Source: Cyanobacteria bacterium FACHB-DQ100 (GTDB lineage: Bacteria > Cyanobacteriota > Cyanobacteriia > Leptolyngbyales > Leptolyngbyaceae). Taken from it: a stretch of 64,000 nucleotides of DNA. The number at the start of each line of letters is the position of its first letter. The first letter of the stretch is position 1. The position numbers were made by a program, and so were the translations under genes. Location of the stretch: positions 62,001 to 126,000 of the forward strand of contig JACJNW010000028.1 in NCBI GenBank assembly GCA_014695195.1. The letters are read 5' to 3'. The notes under the pieces were generated by a model. That model made no database searches. It saw only the letters and a program-made list of their open reading frames with translations, and was not told where the DNA came from. Below, in pieces: positions 46,218 through 54,187 of this stretch.

Positions 46218-46560
46218 TGTGCTGTTGAATTCGCTCTGCCCAGACCTGGCTCTGCTCCAGGGTCAACACAATTTTCTTATAAAACTCGTTCTCTAGCTCC
46301 AAAACTAAATACTGACCAGAACGAGTCGTATACCAGAACTCCTTACCGCGATCAGTGTAATAAGTTCCTGCTTTGATAATCCCCGGAAAGAACGTACCCG
46401 GAAGCCTCACATCTGTCCAACTACTCGGTGGCTCCTCAGTCGTCACTTTTGTAATATGGCTCAATGGAATGTACAAATCGGCATTGTAGTAAAACGCCCA
46501 GAATCGCTCTGCCCAATCTAAGTCAATCTTTAACTGATCATTGGAGATAGATAGCTGCAT
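46201..46560 (-). CDS. Uncharacterised protein, possibly PH-like fold
   Basis: 119 residues. Alternating strands and a C-terminal helix: LKIDLDWAERFWAFYY, IPLSHITKVTTEEP, LPGTFFPGIIKAGTYY, FWYTTRSGQYLVLELENEFY, KKIVLTLEQSQVWAERI. This is the pattern of bacterial PH domains, with a tryptophan in the final helix; the assignment is an inference. It starts four bases after the stop of the FAD oxidoreductase gene and overlaps the next small gene by 17 bases, so the three are probably one operon. Confidence 0.7.
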   Translation of the reverse strand: MQLSISNDQLKIDLDWAERFWAFYYNADLYIPLSHITKVTTEEPPSSWTDVRLPGTFFPGIIKAGTYYTDRGKEFWYTTRSGQYLVLELENEFYKKIVLTLEQSQVWAERIQQHNGKAF

Positions 46561-46564
46561 AGTT

Positions 46565-47602
46565 CTAACCCAGGTTATGAAACTGATTCATGAAAGTTTG
46601 ATCGATCGCATCTTTCATCCGCCACAACAATCGCGATCGCACTCCAAATTTGCCATACGATGCAATTGCCGATCGATCCCCTGTTCCAATTAGGCTAAGA
46701 TAATTGCTCTGCGGATGATAGGCTCTCAGAGGTTGATGGTTCAGCGCAGCAGATAGATTCTGAAACAATGGCTTTCCTTGCCTCACTGCAAACACCCCTG
46801 CTTTTGGACGCTCATAATGAATCATGGTGGCAATATCACCCGCCGCAAACACTTGAGGATGCGACACCGACTGCAAAGCATCATTCACTAAAATAAATCC
46901 TTGTTCATCTACCTTGAGTCCAGATTGCCGAAGCCAATCCGGTGCAGAGGCTTGCGTCACCCAAACGATCGCATCTGCATCAAATCCCTCAACTGCTTCA
47001 ATCACTGCGCCTAAATGCAACTGACTGCCTCGCTGAATCAGCAACTGTTTTAACTGGCGACGCACCCAAGCGTTATGTTTTGGCATAATCTCACGATCGC
47101 GCTGAAATAGATGAATCGTGGTGTTTGGCAAACGATGCTGCATATTTAACGCAAGCTCAACACCGCCTGTTCCGCCCCCGACGATCGCTAACTGTTTAGG
47201 ATTCTTCTGGGCAAACTCATCCCACCACTTGAGAAACTTCGAGATCGGTTTCGCCCCAATTCCTTGCGCTCCTGAAGGAATGTTTGGGGTACTGCCAATA
47301 TCAATCGACACCCAATCAAACTCAATCCGATGGTGCTGACACATAACTTGATTGCGCTCTAAACCAACTGCTCGATCGACAATCAATCGAGCACTAGCAA
47401 ACTCACAGAGCGATCTGAGATTAATATGACATTCTTGATATGAATAAAACCCTGCCACATGACCCGGCAGCATTCCCGAATACGGCGTATCTTCTGCTTC
47501 AGAAATTAAGGTAATTTGCACCCCAACGATCGGATTCAGCCCAAACTGACGCAATGCGATCGCGTGACTGTGTCCTCCTCCGACTAAGACTAACTTTTTC
47601 AT
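46565..47602 (-). CDS. FAD/NAD(P)-dependent oxidoreductase, standalone form of the SelD-fused type
   Basis: 345 residues. FAD-binding LVLVGGGHSHAIALRQFG at the start, NAD(P)-binding LAIVGGGTGGVELAL near 138-152, and the second FAD motif VFAAGDIATM. The start GGGHSH...GMLPGHVAGFYS is that of the N-terminal half of cyanobacterial proteins fused to selenide-water dikinase (SelD). Here the protein ends after WRMKDAIDQTFMNQF, where the SelD half would begin, and no SelD follows. It could act as a type II NADH dehydrogenase-like enzyme. First gene of a three-gene unit. Confidence 0.82.
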   Translation of the reverse strand: MKKLVLVGGGHSHAIALRQFGLNPIVGVQITLISEAEDTPYSGMLPGHVAGFYSYQECHINLRSLCEFASARLIVDRAVGLERNQVMCQHHRIEFDWVSIDIGSTPNIPSGAQGIGAKPISKFLKWWDEFAQKNPKQLAIVGGGTGGVELALNMQHRLPNTTIHLFQRDREIMPKHNAWVRRQLKQLLIQRGSQLHLGAVIEAVEGFDADAIVWVTQASAPDWLRQSGLKVDEQGFILVNDALQSVSHPQVFAAGDIATMIHYERPKAGVFAVRQGKPLFQNLSAALNHQPLRAYHPQSNYLSLIGTGDRSAIASYGKFGVRSRLLWRMKDAIDQTFMNQFHNLG

Positions 47603-47797
47603 GTTAATTCGTGCACTTTCTTCAGTTTAACAGTGGCTTCGCCTAGCCGCAGGCACCGACAACTGTAAGAACACCGACGTAGAGATACGATCAATGCAAA
47701 AAATCCGTCAAAACCCGCAGCTAGAACTGCCCAGAAAAGCGTGCGTTCCGAAAAACTCTGTCTATTCTGAAACCATGTCGCTACCTGGAAAGTCTGT

Positions 47798-48487
47798 ATG
47801 AGAAACCGTCACTGGATCACCGCTGGAATTGGACTCTTGCTGTTATCAAGCTGCCAGCCAAACCGCTCTAAACAAGCAACCATACAACCTTCTCCGCAGA
47901 CATTTGCCGAACCGATCGTGCCGCCGCAGCCCAAAGCTTTACCCACACTCAAAGTCCCCGGCATGATCCCAACTTCAGAAACCAAAACTCCGTTGATGCC
48001 AGTCGCAGTTTCTAGCACTCGCGATCCGTTCGCCGCAGCTACTATCCCGACGAATCTCAAAGCCACACTTCAACCCGCCGCTCCCCAATCTGCAACCCCC
48101 TCAAATCGCAATCAACCTGTTGCTCCGATCCCGCAACCGTCGATCGCCTATCGTCCGATCCCCCAACCCGCCCCTCTAAGTGCTCAGCCGCTCCCCGCTC
48201 TGCCGATCGCGGGGACTTCAAACATCGCGCCACCCGCACCCCCGGTATCGCGAACAAACCTAGCAGACGCGATCTCACTCACAGGTGTCATTCAAACTGG
48301 GAGCCAGTTAAGCGCGATCGTGCAAGACACAGACGGCAATTCCCGCTATGTTCAAGTCGGTGAAAGCCTGGCAAATGGGCAAGTCACGGTTAAACGAATC
48401 AATCTCAACTCAGCCGGAAATCCATCGATCGTGCTGGTGCAAAACGGCGTAGAACTCACAAAACTGGTCGGTCAAGCTGAAAGCTGA
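47798..48487 (+). CDS. Proline-rich lipoprotein
   Basis: 229 residues. Lipoprotein signal with lipobox LLSSC, modified Cys19. The middle (about 25-150) is low-complexity Pro/Ala/Gln/Thr. The last 75 residues form a small beta domain (ISLTGVIQTGSQLSAIVQDT, then YVQVGESLANGQVTVKRI) resembling PilP-type or GspC-type modules that dock in pilus/secretion envelopes; this is a suggestion only. A long disordered spacer with a terminal domain suits a role across the periplasm. No pilus genes adjacent. Confidence 0.75.
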   Translation: MRNRHWITAGIGLLLLSSCQPNRSKQATIQPSPQTFAEPIVPPQPKALPTLKVPGMIPTSETKTPLMPVAVSSTRDPFAAATIPTNLKATLQPAAPQSATPSNRNQPVAPIPQPSIAYRPIPQPAPLSAQPLPALPIAGTSNIAPPAPPVSRTNLADAISLTGVIQTGSQLSAIVQDTDGNSRYVQVGESLANGQVTVKRINLNSAGNPSIVLVQNGVELTKLVGQAES

Positions 48488-48603
48488 TCGAACCAAAAAC
48501 CTGGTAGTGCGGATGTCTTGCCCGACATCGAACAACCCCTAAACCTCGCAATGGGGGTCTCCGACCCTCGCCTTATTCGCAGAATTGCTACATTGAAAGC
48601 ATC

Positions 48604-48624
48604 TAGAGTTAGGTGCTAACTCTA
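48604..48624. promoter_or_regulatory. Perfect 9-bp inverted repeat upstream of the DDOR-like gene
   Basis: TAGAGTTAG and CTAACTCTA flank a 3-nt centre, ending 31 bases before the ATG at 48656. It could be an operator for a dimeric regulator or a hairpin in the 5' leader. Further upstream (near 48512-48525) a weaker GATGTC/GACATC repeat lies in a sequence type often repeated between cyanobacterial genes. Confidence 0.5.
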
Positions 48625-48655
48625 CACTGAGAATGCCACATTCAAGAGATCAGAT

Positions 48656-49672
48656 ATGAAGCTTTCCAGAAAGACGCTCGAACAAAAGCTCGATCACGTT
48701 TACGATGTCATCATTGTCGGTGGAGGTGCAGGTGGACTCTCCGCAGCCATCTATCTCCAACGCTATCGGCTCTCTTGCCTCGTCATCGAAAAAGGTCGCG
48801 GTCGATCGTTCTGGATGCAAGAGCTGCAAAACTATCTTGGTCTTCCTGCGGGAACTCCCGGACGAATGCTGCTGCAACAGGGTCAAAATCACTTTCTCTC
48901 GCTCGGTGGCGACTACCTCATGGGCTATGTCGAAGCAGTCCAAGACGAGGGAGACACCTTCGCGGTTAAAGCCAAAGTCGGCAAACAAGATAGTAGCTAT
49001 CCCGTGTTCCGATCGAAATACGTCATCGCTGCCAGCGGCATCATTGATCATCTGCCCAAACTCGAAGATATGCAGAACGTTTTTGACTATGCAGGGCATA
49101 ATCTGCACGTTTGCATGATCTGCGACGGTTGGGAAATGGCAGATACGAAATGCGGCTTATTTGCAGGGACAGAAGGCGCAATCAATACCGCTTTCGTGCT
49201 CAACTGGTTCACGCCCTACATTACCGTATTCACTCAGGGCTTATTTGAGGTCAGCGATGAGATGCGCGAGAAGCTCAGATCGCACGGTTATCCATTAATC
49301 GAAACACCCCTGAAGCGATTTATCGGACACGACCACGAAATGACCGGAGTTGAACTGGTAGATGGCAGCACGATCGAGCTTCAGACCGGACTCGTGGCAA
49401 TGGGTTCGCATTATTACAATGCCTACTTACAGGGCTTGGATCTTAAGTGGAAAGGCGGCAATTTGGTCACAGACGAGATGTGCCGTACCTCACATCCTAG
49501 AATTTTTGCGATCGGAGACTTAAAAGAGGGGTTAAATCAAGTATCAATTGCGGTTGCAGATGGTACATTGGCGGCAACTGCAATCTGGCGAGACATTCGC
49601 CGCTCGTCTCCTCCGCGATTATGGGAGGAAAACCTCAACTTGATTACCCCAAAGGGAGTACCTGTCTCGTGA
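48656..49672 (+). CDS. Thioredoxin-reductase-like flavoprotein, DDOR-type (diflavin-linked disulfide oxidoreductase)
   Basis: 338 residues. FAD motif VIIVGGGAGGLSAAIYL at 18-34, redox disulfide Cys153/Cys156 in HVCMICDGWE (thioredoxin reductases have CATC), and the second FAD motif IFAIGDLKEGLNQV. The NADPH site is missing: where reductases have GxGxxA and HRR, this protein has FAGTEGAINTA and VFTQGLF. Loss of NADPH binding with a kept disulfide is the hallmark of the DDOR enzymes described from Gloeobacter and Synechocystis, which hold two FADs and run in the oxidising direction. The next gene overlaps its stop (GTGA). Confidence 0.85.
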   Translation: MKLSRKTLEQKLDHVYDVIIVGGGAGGLSAAIYLQRYRLSCLVIEKGRGRSFWMQELQNYLGLPAGTPGRMLLQQGQNHFLSLGGDYLMGYVEAVQDEGDTFAVKAKVGKQDSSYPVFRSKYVIAASGIIDHLPKLEDMQNVFDYAGHNLHVCMICDGWEMADTKCGLFAGTEGAINTAFVLNWFTPYITVFTQGLFEVSDEMREKLRSHGYPLIETPLKRFIGHDHEMTGVELVDGSTIELQTGLVAMGSHYYNAYLQGLDLKWKGGNLVTDEMCRTSHPRIFAIGDLKEGLNQVSIAVADGTLAATAIWRDIRRSSPPRLWEENLNLITPKGVPVS

Positions 49673-50226
49673 TTCAAATCGATGCTTCTCACGCCCAACA
49701 GATCCACGCAGAAAATCTTCGCCTCCAAGAAGAGCTGCAAATGCGCGATCAGCTCGTGCAGCAGTTGTCTCAAGAACTGTTTCGCTTAGTCAAAGGCAAC
49801 GCGACCGCACCTGCTCCGGAAGATGACGACAAGAGCGATCGCCATCTTGCAGAAGTCCAATCGCTGCGGGATGAGCTTCAAACCGTAGAACAGCAAGTAA
49901 CGTTTTACCAAGAGCAGATTACAGAGCGCGATCGCGAGATTTACGAACTGCGGCAGACTACCCAGGAATTAACGGAGCGCTCTAAAATGCTGGAGCAAGT
50001 CGTACAAGAGCTACCCAAAGTTTACCGCCAGAAGTTTGCCGAGCGAATGCAGCCTGTGCGGGAAAAAGTGGCAATGATTCAGCGCGAAAATCGCCAACTT
50101 CACGCCGAATTGCAGAGCGTCAACTACCGTCTTGCCGTGAAAAATCGCCGCAACGGACACCTAGATTTGCCTTCTTTTCCACGGGAAGAGGGTGAGATTT
50201 CGCTGCCCAGTTTTGGGAATGCTTAG
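49669..50226 (+). CDS. Coiled-coil protein coupled to the DDOR-like gene
   Basis: 185 residues from GTG at 49669, which overlaps the preceding stop by four bases (GTGA) and has GGGAG ten bases upstream. Nearly all of it is coiled coil (about 5-45 and 60-160, LRDELQTVEQQVTFYQEQI, MIQRENRQLHAELQSV), with an acidic break (EDDDKSDRH) and a short tail ending PSFPREEGEISLPSFG. No enzyme domain or signal peptide. Tight coupling suggests a partner or scaffold for the flavoprotein; this is not shown. Confidence 0.82.
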   Translation: MIQIDASHAQQIHAENLRLQEELQMRDQLVQQLSQELFRLVKGNATAPAPEDDDKSDRHLAEVQSLRDELQTVEQQVTFYQEQITERDREIYELRQTTQELTERSKMLEQVVQELPKVYRQKFAERMQPVREKVAMIQRENRQLHAELQSVNYRLAVKNRRNGHLDLPSFPREEGEISLPSFGNA

Positions 50227-50253
50227 AGTAGATTTCTAACGCAATTCATTCAT

Positions 50254-50300
50254 AAAGCCCCCACAGATTCAAGGCTGTGAGGGCTTTTTGCTTTTTTAGC
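50254..50300 (+). terminator. Factor-independent terminator after the coiled-coil gene
   Basis: AGCCCCCACAG and CTGTGAGGGCT form an 11-bp stem with one mismatch and an 8-nt loop, directly followed by TTTTT and a second T run (GCTTTTTT). It lies 30 bp past the stop at 50226 and before the convergent STAS gene. Confidence 0.85.
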
Positions 50301-50309
50301 AATCGCGGC

Positions 50310-50666
50310 TCAAGCAGCTTGCAGCACTGCTTGAGGTTGAACGATCGATCTCAAAATTGCCTCATCATTCTCGTAGATCGCAAACACGCGATCGAGCTGC
50401 GTGATCTCAAAAATCAATCGAGTTGCGGGACGTAATCCACAAAACACCAATGTTGCGTCCGATTGTGCGGCTGTTTTCCACCCGGCTACTAAGGTCACTA
50501 ATCCCGCACTGTCGATAAATTCAATACTCGATAGATCAACGACCCATAGTTTGTAGCGGCGACACACTAGCGTTGTCCATTGTTGCTGCAACGCTTCACC
50601 GCCTGCCGTATCTAGCTGACCTTGAGGTCGTAGCACAATCACTTCATGCTGCTCAATTAACGTCAT
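50310..50666 (-). CDS. STAS-domain anti-sigma factor antagonist-like protein
   Basis: 118 residues from the ATG at 50666 (MTLIEQHEVIV), chosen for GAGGAG upstream; eleven codons above it are open. One STAS domain: VIVLRPQGQLDTAGG, LWVVDLSSIEFIDSAGLVTL with the phosphorylatable Ser of the DSAG loop, and the C-terminal helix. Such proteins switch anti-sigma kinases or phosphatases by partner exchange. No kinase or phosphatase partner is adjacent. Confidence 0.9.
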   Translation of the reverse strand: MTLIEQHEVIVLRPQGQLDTAGGEALQQQWTTLVCRRYKLWVVDLSSIEFIDSAGLVTLVAGWKTAAQSDATLVFCGLRPATRLIFEITQLDRVFAIYENDEAILRSIVQPQAVLQAA

Positions 50667-51057
50667 CCCACTCTCCTCACACACTTCGTCCGATCGCATC
50701 TCAAATCACCTATCTCAGACTTTGACACTTAAAGCTCAGATAAAGTACCGTTGATTCGACGATGATCGCAATCAGGGTTCCTCATTGGCTCAGTAGTTGT
50801 ACTTACTCTAAGCAATTCAACTATAGAAATTTTATTTCCGGATACCATCAGCGATTGCGCGACTTTCACTGAAACTTTATGTTGGCAGACACTGACCCTT
50901 CAGTTTGGTAAAGATTATCTGATCCGTATGGGAAATTACGGATGCTCCTTCGGTTCAGTCCAAGCATTCTAGTAATCTCATGCGGTTTCTCGTTGACACT
51001 TGGAGCGAAACCACGTCAAGATCAAGGCAGGGATTAAGCTTTGTAAAGGTTATTAAA
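50667..51057. other. Divergent intergenic region, 391 bp
   Basis: No gene accepted. It separates the STAS gene (minus) and the DedA gene (plus). The DedA frame is open from 50980, but codons before 51058 show no family character. The region is AT-rich near 50800-50900. No strong hairpin with a T run seen. Confidence 0.5.
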
Positions 51058-51762
51058 ATGTCACTAGAGCTGATTTCGCCGGAAGCGATCGAGCAACTTG
51101 CTCAACAGTATGGATATTGGGCGATTTTTCTTGGGATTTTGCTAGAGAATTTGGGGCTGCCCATTCCCGGGGAAACGGTGACGCTTGCAGGCGGTTTTCT
51201 GGCAGGTAGCGACCAGTTGAATTACTGGTGGGTGGTTGGCGATGCGGCGCTAGGGGCGACGATCGGTGGCAATCTCGGTTACTGGATTGGTCGGTATGGC
51301 GGCTGGGCACTGCTGCTGAATCTTGGCAAGCTGTTTCGGATTAAAGAAGCGCAAATCGAAGAACTGCGGCGGCAGTTTGGCGAGAATGCGGGTAAGGCAG
51401 TGTTTTTCGGTCGGTTTATTGCACTGCTGCGAATCTTTGCCAGTCCGTTGGCAGGAATCGCCGGAATGCCGTATTGGAGGTTTACGCTGTATAACACTGT
51501 GGGCGCGTTAACTTGGGCAACGGTGATGGTATCGTTGGCATACTTTGCGGGTCAGATTGTGCCATTGGAGAAGTTGTTTACGCTGGCTTCTCAGTTTGGT
51601 GTCGTTGCGTTTCTACTGGTGGCAGCTTGGATTGTAGTGCCGTTCTGGTTGGAGTCGCGTAAGTCGAAGCAGTTAGTTGCAGAGAGCGCGAAGGGAAATG
51701 CGATCGTGATCAATGAGGCGATGGGTCAGCAGGACAAGGAACCTAATCTGAATAAAGATTAA
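51058..51762 (+). CDS. DedA-family membrane protein
   Basis: 234 residues from the ATG at 51058 (MSLELISPE). SNARE-associated/DedA domain with the hallmark sequences LENLGLPIPGETVTLAGGFL and FFGRFIALLRIFASPLAGIA with the conserved Arg residues. Four to five membrane segments and a basic/acidic cytosolic tail. Family members act as lipid flippases or scramblases (undecaprenyl phosphate or phospholipid) and support membrane potential; the substrate of this one is unknown. Confidence 0.93.
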   Translation: MSLELISPEAIEQLAQQYGYWAIFLGILLENLGLPIPGETVTLAGGFLAGSDQLNYWWVVGDAALGATIGGNLGYWIGRYGGWALLLNLGKLFRIKEAQIEELRRQFGENAGKAVFFGRFIALLRIFASPLAGIAGMPYWRFTLYNTVGALTWATVMVSLAYFAGQIVPLEKLFTLASQFGVVAFLLVAAWIVVPFWLESRKSKQLVAESAKGNAIVINEAMGQQDKEPNLNKD

Positions 51763-51785
51763 TCAAGAAGTGAACGATCCACTTC

Positions 51786-51826
51786 GCGCGGTCGTCTGTT
51801 TGTGAATCATAAGCCGACGATCGCGC
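51786..51826. other. Stem-loop downstream of the DedA gene
   Basis: GCGCGGTCGTC (51786-51796) pairs with GACGATCGCGC (51816-51826) with one possible G-U pair and a 19-nt loop. An AT-rich stretch follows but there is no clean T run. Possible transcript end for the DedA gene. Confidence 0.45.
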
Positions 51827-52058
51827 AATTCTATTTGCTCTCTTTTGTACTTGCTTCACTTTCTCCCGGTCTGCCCGTTCTTCTCATTCTCATATCGTTG
51901 GGTGAAACATCCCAACAGTAAGAGTTCGGAAATTCGCATCAAATTTTTCTGAGTGGGAGAAGCAAGTTTGTTAGCCTAGAGATACATGAAATCGGGCATT
52001 CTGCATTGAGTAGGATGTCCATAAACCTAGACGCTATTTTTTACGAGGGGATGAGCGA

Positions 52059-53057
52059 GTGGCTGCAACCAACTTCAAAGATTACTACCAAATTTTAGGG
52101 GTGAGCAAAACCGCAAGCGCTGATGACATTAAGAAAGCGTTTCGCAAACTCGCACGTCAATATCACCCCGACGTGAATCCGGGCGATAAAGCCGCAGAAG
52201 CCAAATTCAAAGAAGTCAACGAGGCGAACGAGGTTCTCTCTGATCTCGACAAGCGTAAGAAATATGACCAGTTCGGACAATACTGGCGACAAGCGGATCA
52301 AGCGGGTGCGCCTCGATCGTCCTCCGGTTCTCGATCGCCCTTTAATAATACGGCTGGATTTGATGATGTCGAGTTTGGGCGCTACGACAACTTTGAGGAA
52401 TTTATCAACGATTTATTGGGTCGATCTCCTTACGGTGGACGCGATCCCTTTCGCAATGCCACTTACCGCGCTCCGGGTGGATTCACGACCGACGATCGCG
52501 CCACCGCTGGGGAAAATCTCGACATTGAAGCCGCAATCAAGCTCACTTTTTCAGAGGCGTTCAACGGCACAGAGAAGCGACTGAGCGTGAATAATGAGGA
52601 GATCAATGTCCGCATTCCCGCAGGCGCAAAGGCTGGGAGTCGCGTGAGAGTGCGCGGTAAAGGACGCTATAGTCGGTTCTATACAAGCCAGCGCGGGGAT
52701 TTGTATCTGACGGTTGAGTTGTTGCCGCATTCGTTCTTCCAGTTTGATGGGGATGGCAACTTAATTTGTGAAGTGCCGATCGCGCCAGATGAGGCGGTTT
52801 TAGGGACACAAATTGATGTGCCCACGCCGGACGGAATGGTGAAAGTGAATGTGCCAGCCGGAGTGCGATCGGGGCAGTCGCTGCGCTTACGCGGCAAAGG
52901 CTGGAAGAATCAGAGGGGCGAACGTAGCGATCAAATGGTGAAGATCACGATCGCACCGCCGAAGGAACTGAGCGCGATCGAGCGGGAGGCATACGAGAAG
53001 ATCCGCGACAATCGCAGCTATGATCCGCGCAGTGCGATCAAGTCTGTGGCGCTTTAG
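52059..53057 (+). CDS. J-domain co-chaperone, CbpA/class B type
   Basis: 332 residues. J domain (about 7-72, [19 protein letters not shown] intact in [18 protein letters not shown]), a Gly/Ser/Arg-rich linker, and two C-terminal substrate-binding domains (about 155-320, [37 protein letters not shown]). There is no zinc-finger region, which places it with CbpA/class B rather than DnaJ proper. It stimulates DnaK ATPase. The start is GTG at 52059 with GAGGGG eight bases upstream; the ATG at 52051 is out of frame. The end overlaps the convergent peroxiredoxin gene by four bases. Confidence 0.93.
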   Translation: MAATNFKDYYQILGVSKTASADDIKKAFRKLARQYHPDVNPGDKAAEAKFKEVNEANEVLSDLDKRKKYDQFGQYWRQADQAGAPRSSSGSRSPFNNTAGFDDVEFGRYDNFEEFINDLLGRSPYGGRDPFRNATYRAPGGFTTDDRATAGENLDIEAAIKLTFSEAFNGTEKRLSVNNEEINVRIPAGAKAGSRVRVRGKGRYSRFYTSQRGDLYLTVELLPHSFFQFDGDGNLICEVPIAPDEAVLGTQIDVPTPDGMVKVNVPAGVRSGQSLRLRGKGWKNQRGERSDQMVKITIAPPKELSAIEREAYEKIRDNRSYDPRSAIKSVAL

Positions 53058-53596
53058 AGCGAATCGATCGCGTTTAACAGCGTTGTAATGCTGGCGTTGT
53101 GATCGAGGAACGAAAAGAGATGCTTGTATCTCAGGATGCCTTGGCGATCGAGCAAAAATTGGGCGGGTAGGGGTGCGCCGAGGGCTTGACCTGTGCGATA
53201 GTCGCGAAAGGTTTTACAGCTTGAATCGCTCAGTAACGGGAATTTTAGCCCTAAATCTTCAACGACTTTTTTGCTTTGCTGTTCGTCGGTGCTGGTAATC
53301 ATTAAGAGTTCAACTTGTCGATCGACAAACTCCTGATACTGCTCGTTCAAAGCCTTGATATGCGGATAGCAAAACGGGCAATACTGCTTTTCGGTAAAAA
53401 TTCGTGTGAACGCTAAAATCACAGGACGATCGTTGCGGTAATCGGAGAGTTTAACGCGGCGATCGTTTTTGACATCTCGCAAATTAAACTCTGGTGTGGC
53501 TTGTCCCAGCGTTAAGGAATTCGTCGCTGGAATCGGCATGAAATTTTGAAAAAATCGCTGATTAATTAAGCCGCTAAAGTCGGTAGAGGTCAACAT
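53054..53596 (-). CDS. Peroxiredoxin (AhpC/TSA-type)
   Basis: 180 residues. Thioredoxin-fold peroxidase: [40 protein letters not shown] with Cys73 and Cys76, [20 protein letters not shown], and [19 protein letters not shown]. The CPFC arrangement differs from the PxxxTxxC motif of standard 2-Cys enzymes and resembles the AhpC/TSA-like group often found in cyanobacteria, so peroxide reduction is probable but the resolving partner is unclear. 57 bp separate its start from the end of the DOMON-like gene. Confidence 0.85.
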   Translation of the reverse strand: MLTSTDFSGLINQRFFQNFMPIPATNSLTLGQATPEFNLRDVKNDRRVKLSDYRNDRPVILAFTRIFTEKQYCPFCYPHIKALNEQYQEFVDRQVELLMITSTDEQQSKKVVEDLGLKFPLLSDSSCKTFRDYRTGQALGAPLPAQFLLDRQGILRYKHLFSFLDHNASITTLLNAIDSL

Positions 53597-53653
53597 AAAG
53601 TGAATTTAAGTGAATTTCAGCAAAACGCACTTCTTATTATGAAGCGATCTCGC

Positions 53654-54187
53654 CTAGAGTTTCAGCGCAAAACTGTCTCGAATATGAAAATCGGCTTCGG
53701 TACCGCAGTGCTCGATCGCCCAATACGTAACCTTGTGATTCAGTTGCTCGATCACAGCCGTTACGCTGATTTCAAGGGGCTGGGTCAGTTTGATGACCTC
53801 TAGATCAAGCTCGATCGTAAGTGTTGTATGGTGCGATCGGGTTTCGACTTCAAAGGGCAGCGATGAAAATGCCGTGTCTTCCTGCATCCCGGAACGATAA
53901 TCATCAAAGCGGTACACATTCCAATCACCGCTGGGAGAAAGATTGAATTCCCAATAGGTGCGATCGTTTTGCGCTCCGATAAAGAACTCAAAACAAGTCG
54001 CTTCCCATAGATTATGTTTGCGATTAGGAAGCGTTTTAGCAGGGATGAGAACCTGAGATTGATAATCGATTAGGTCATATTGAAGAATCAAGCGATTATC
54101 ACTTCGATCAACGCTACCTGAAAGACTCAGAATCGCTGGATCAAATGCTGCATCAAATGGATAGAGGATGAAGTTTTGAACGCTCAT
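53654..54187 (-). CDS. DOMON-like domain protein
   Basis: 177 residues, a single beta-sandwich DOMON-like domain without a signal peptide: FILYPFDAAFDPAILSLSGS, LILQYDLIDYQSQV, LWEATCFEFFIGAQNDRTYW, EFNLSPSGDWNVYRFDDYR, and the closing YWAIEHCGTEADFHIRDSF. DOMON-like domains bind sugars or heme; here the residues suggest carbohydrate binding. Its ATG overlaps the stop of the NahK-like kinase gene by four bases (ATGA). Confidence 0.85.
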   Translation of the reverse strand: MSVQNFILYPFDAAFDPAILSLSGSVDRSDNRLILQYDLIDYQSQVLIPAKTLPNRKHNLWEATCFEFFIGAQNDRTYWEFNLSPSGDWNVYRFDDYRSGMQEDTAFSSLPFEVETRSHHTTLTIELDLEVIKLTQPLEISVTAVIEQLNHKVTYWAIEHCGTEADFHIRDSFALKL

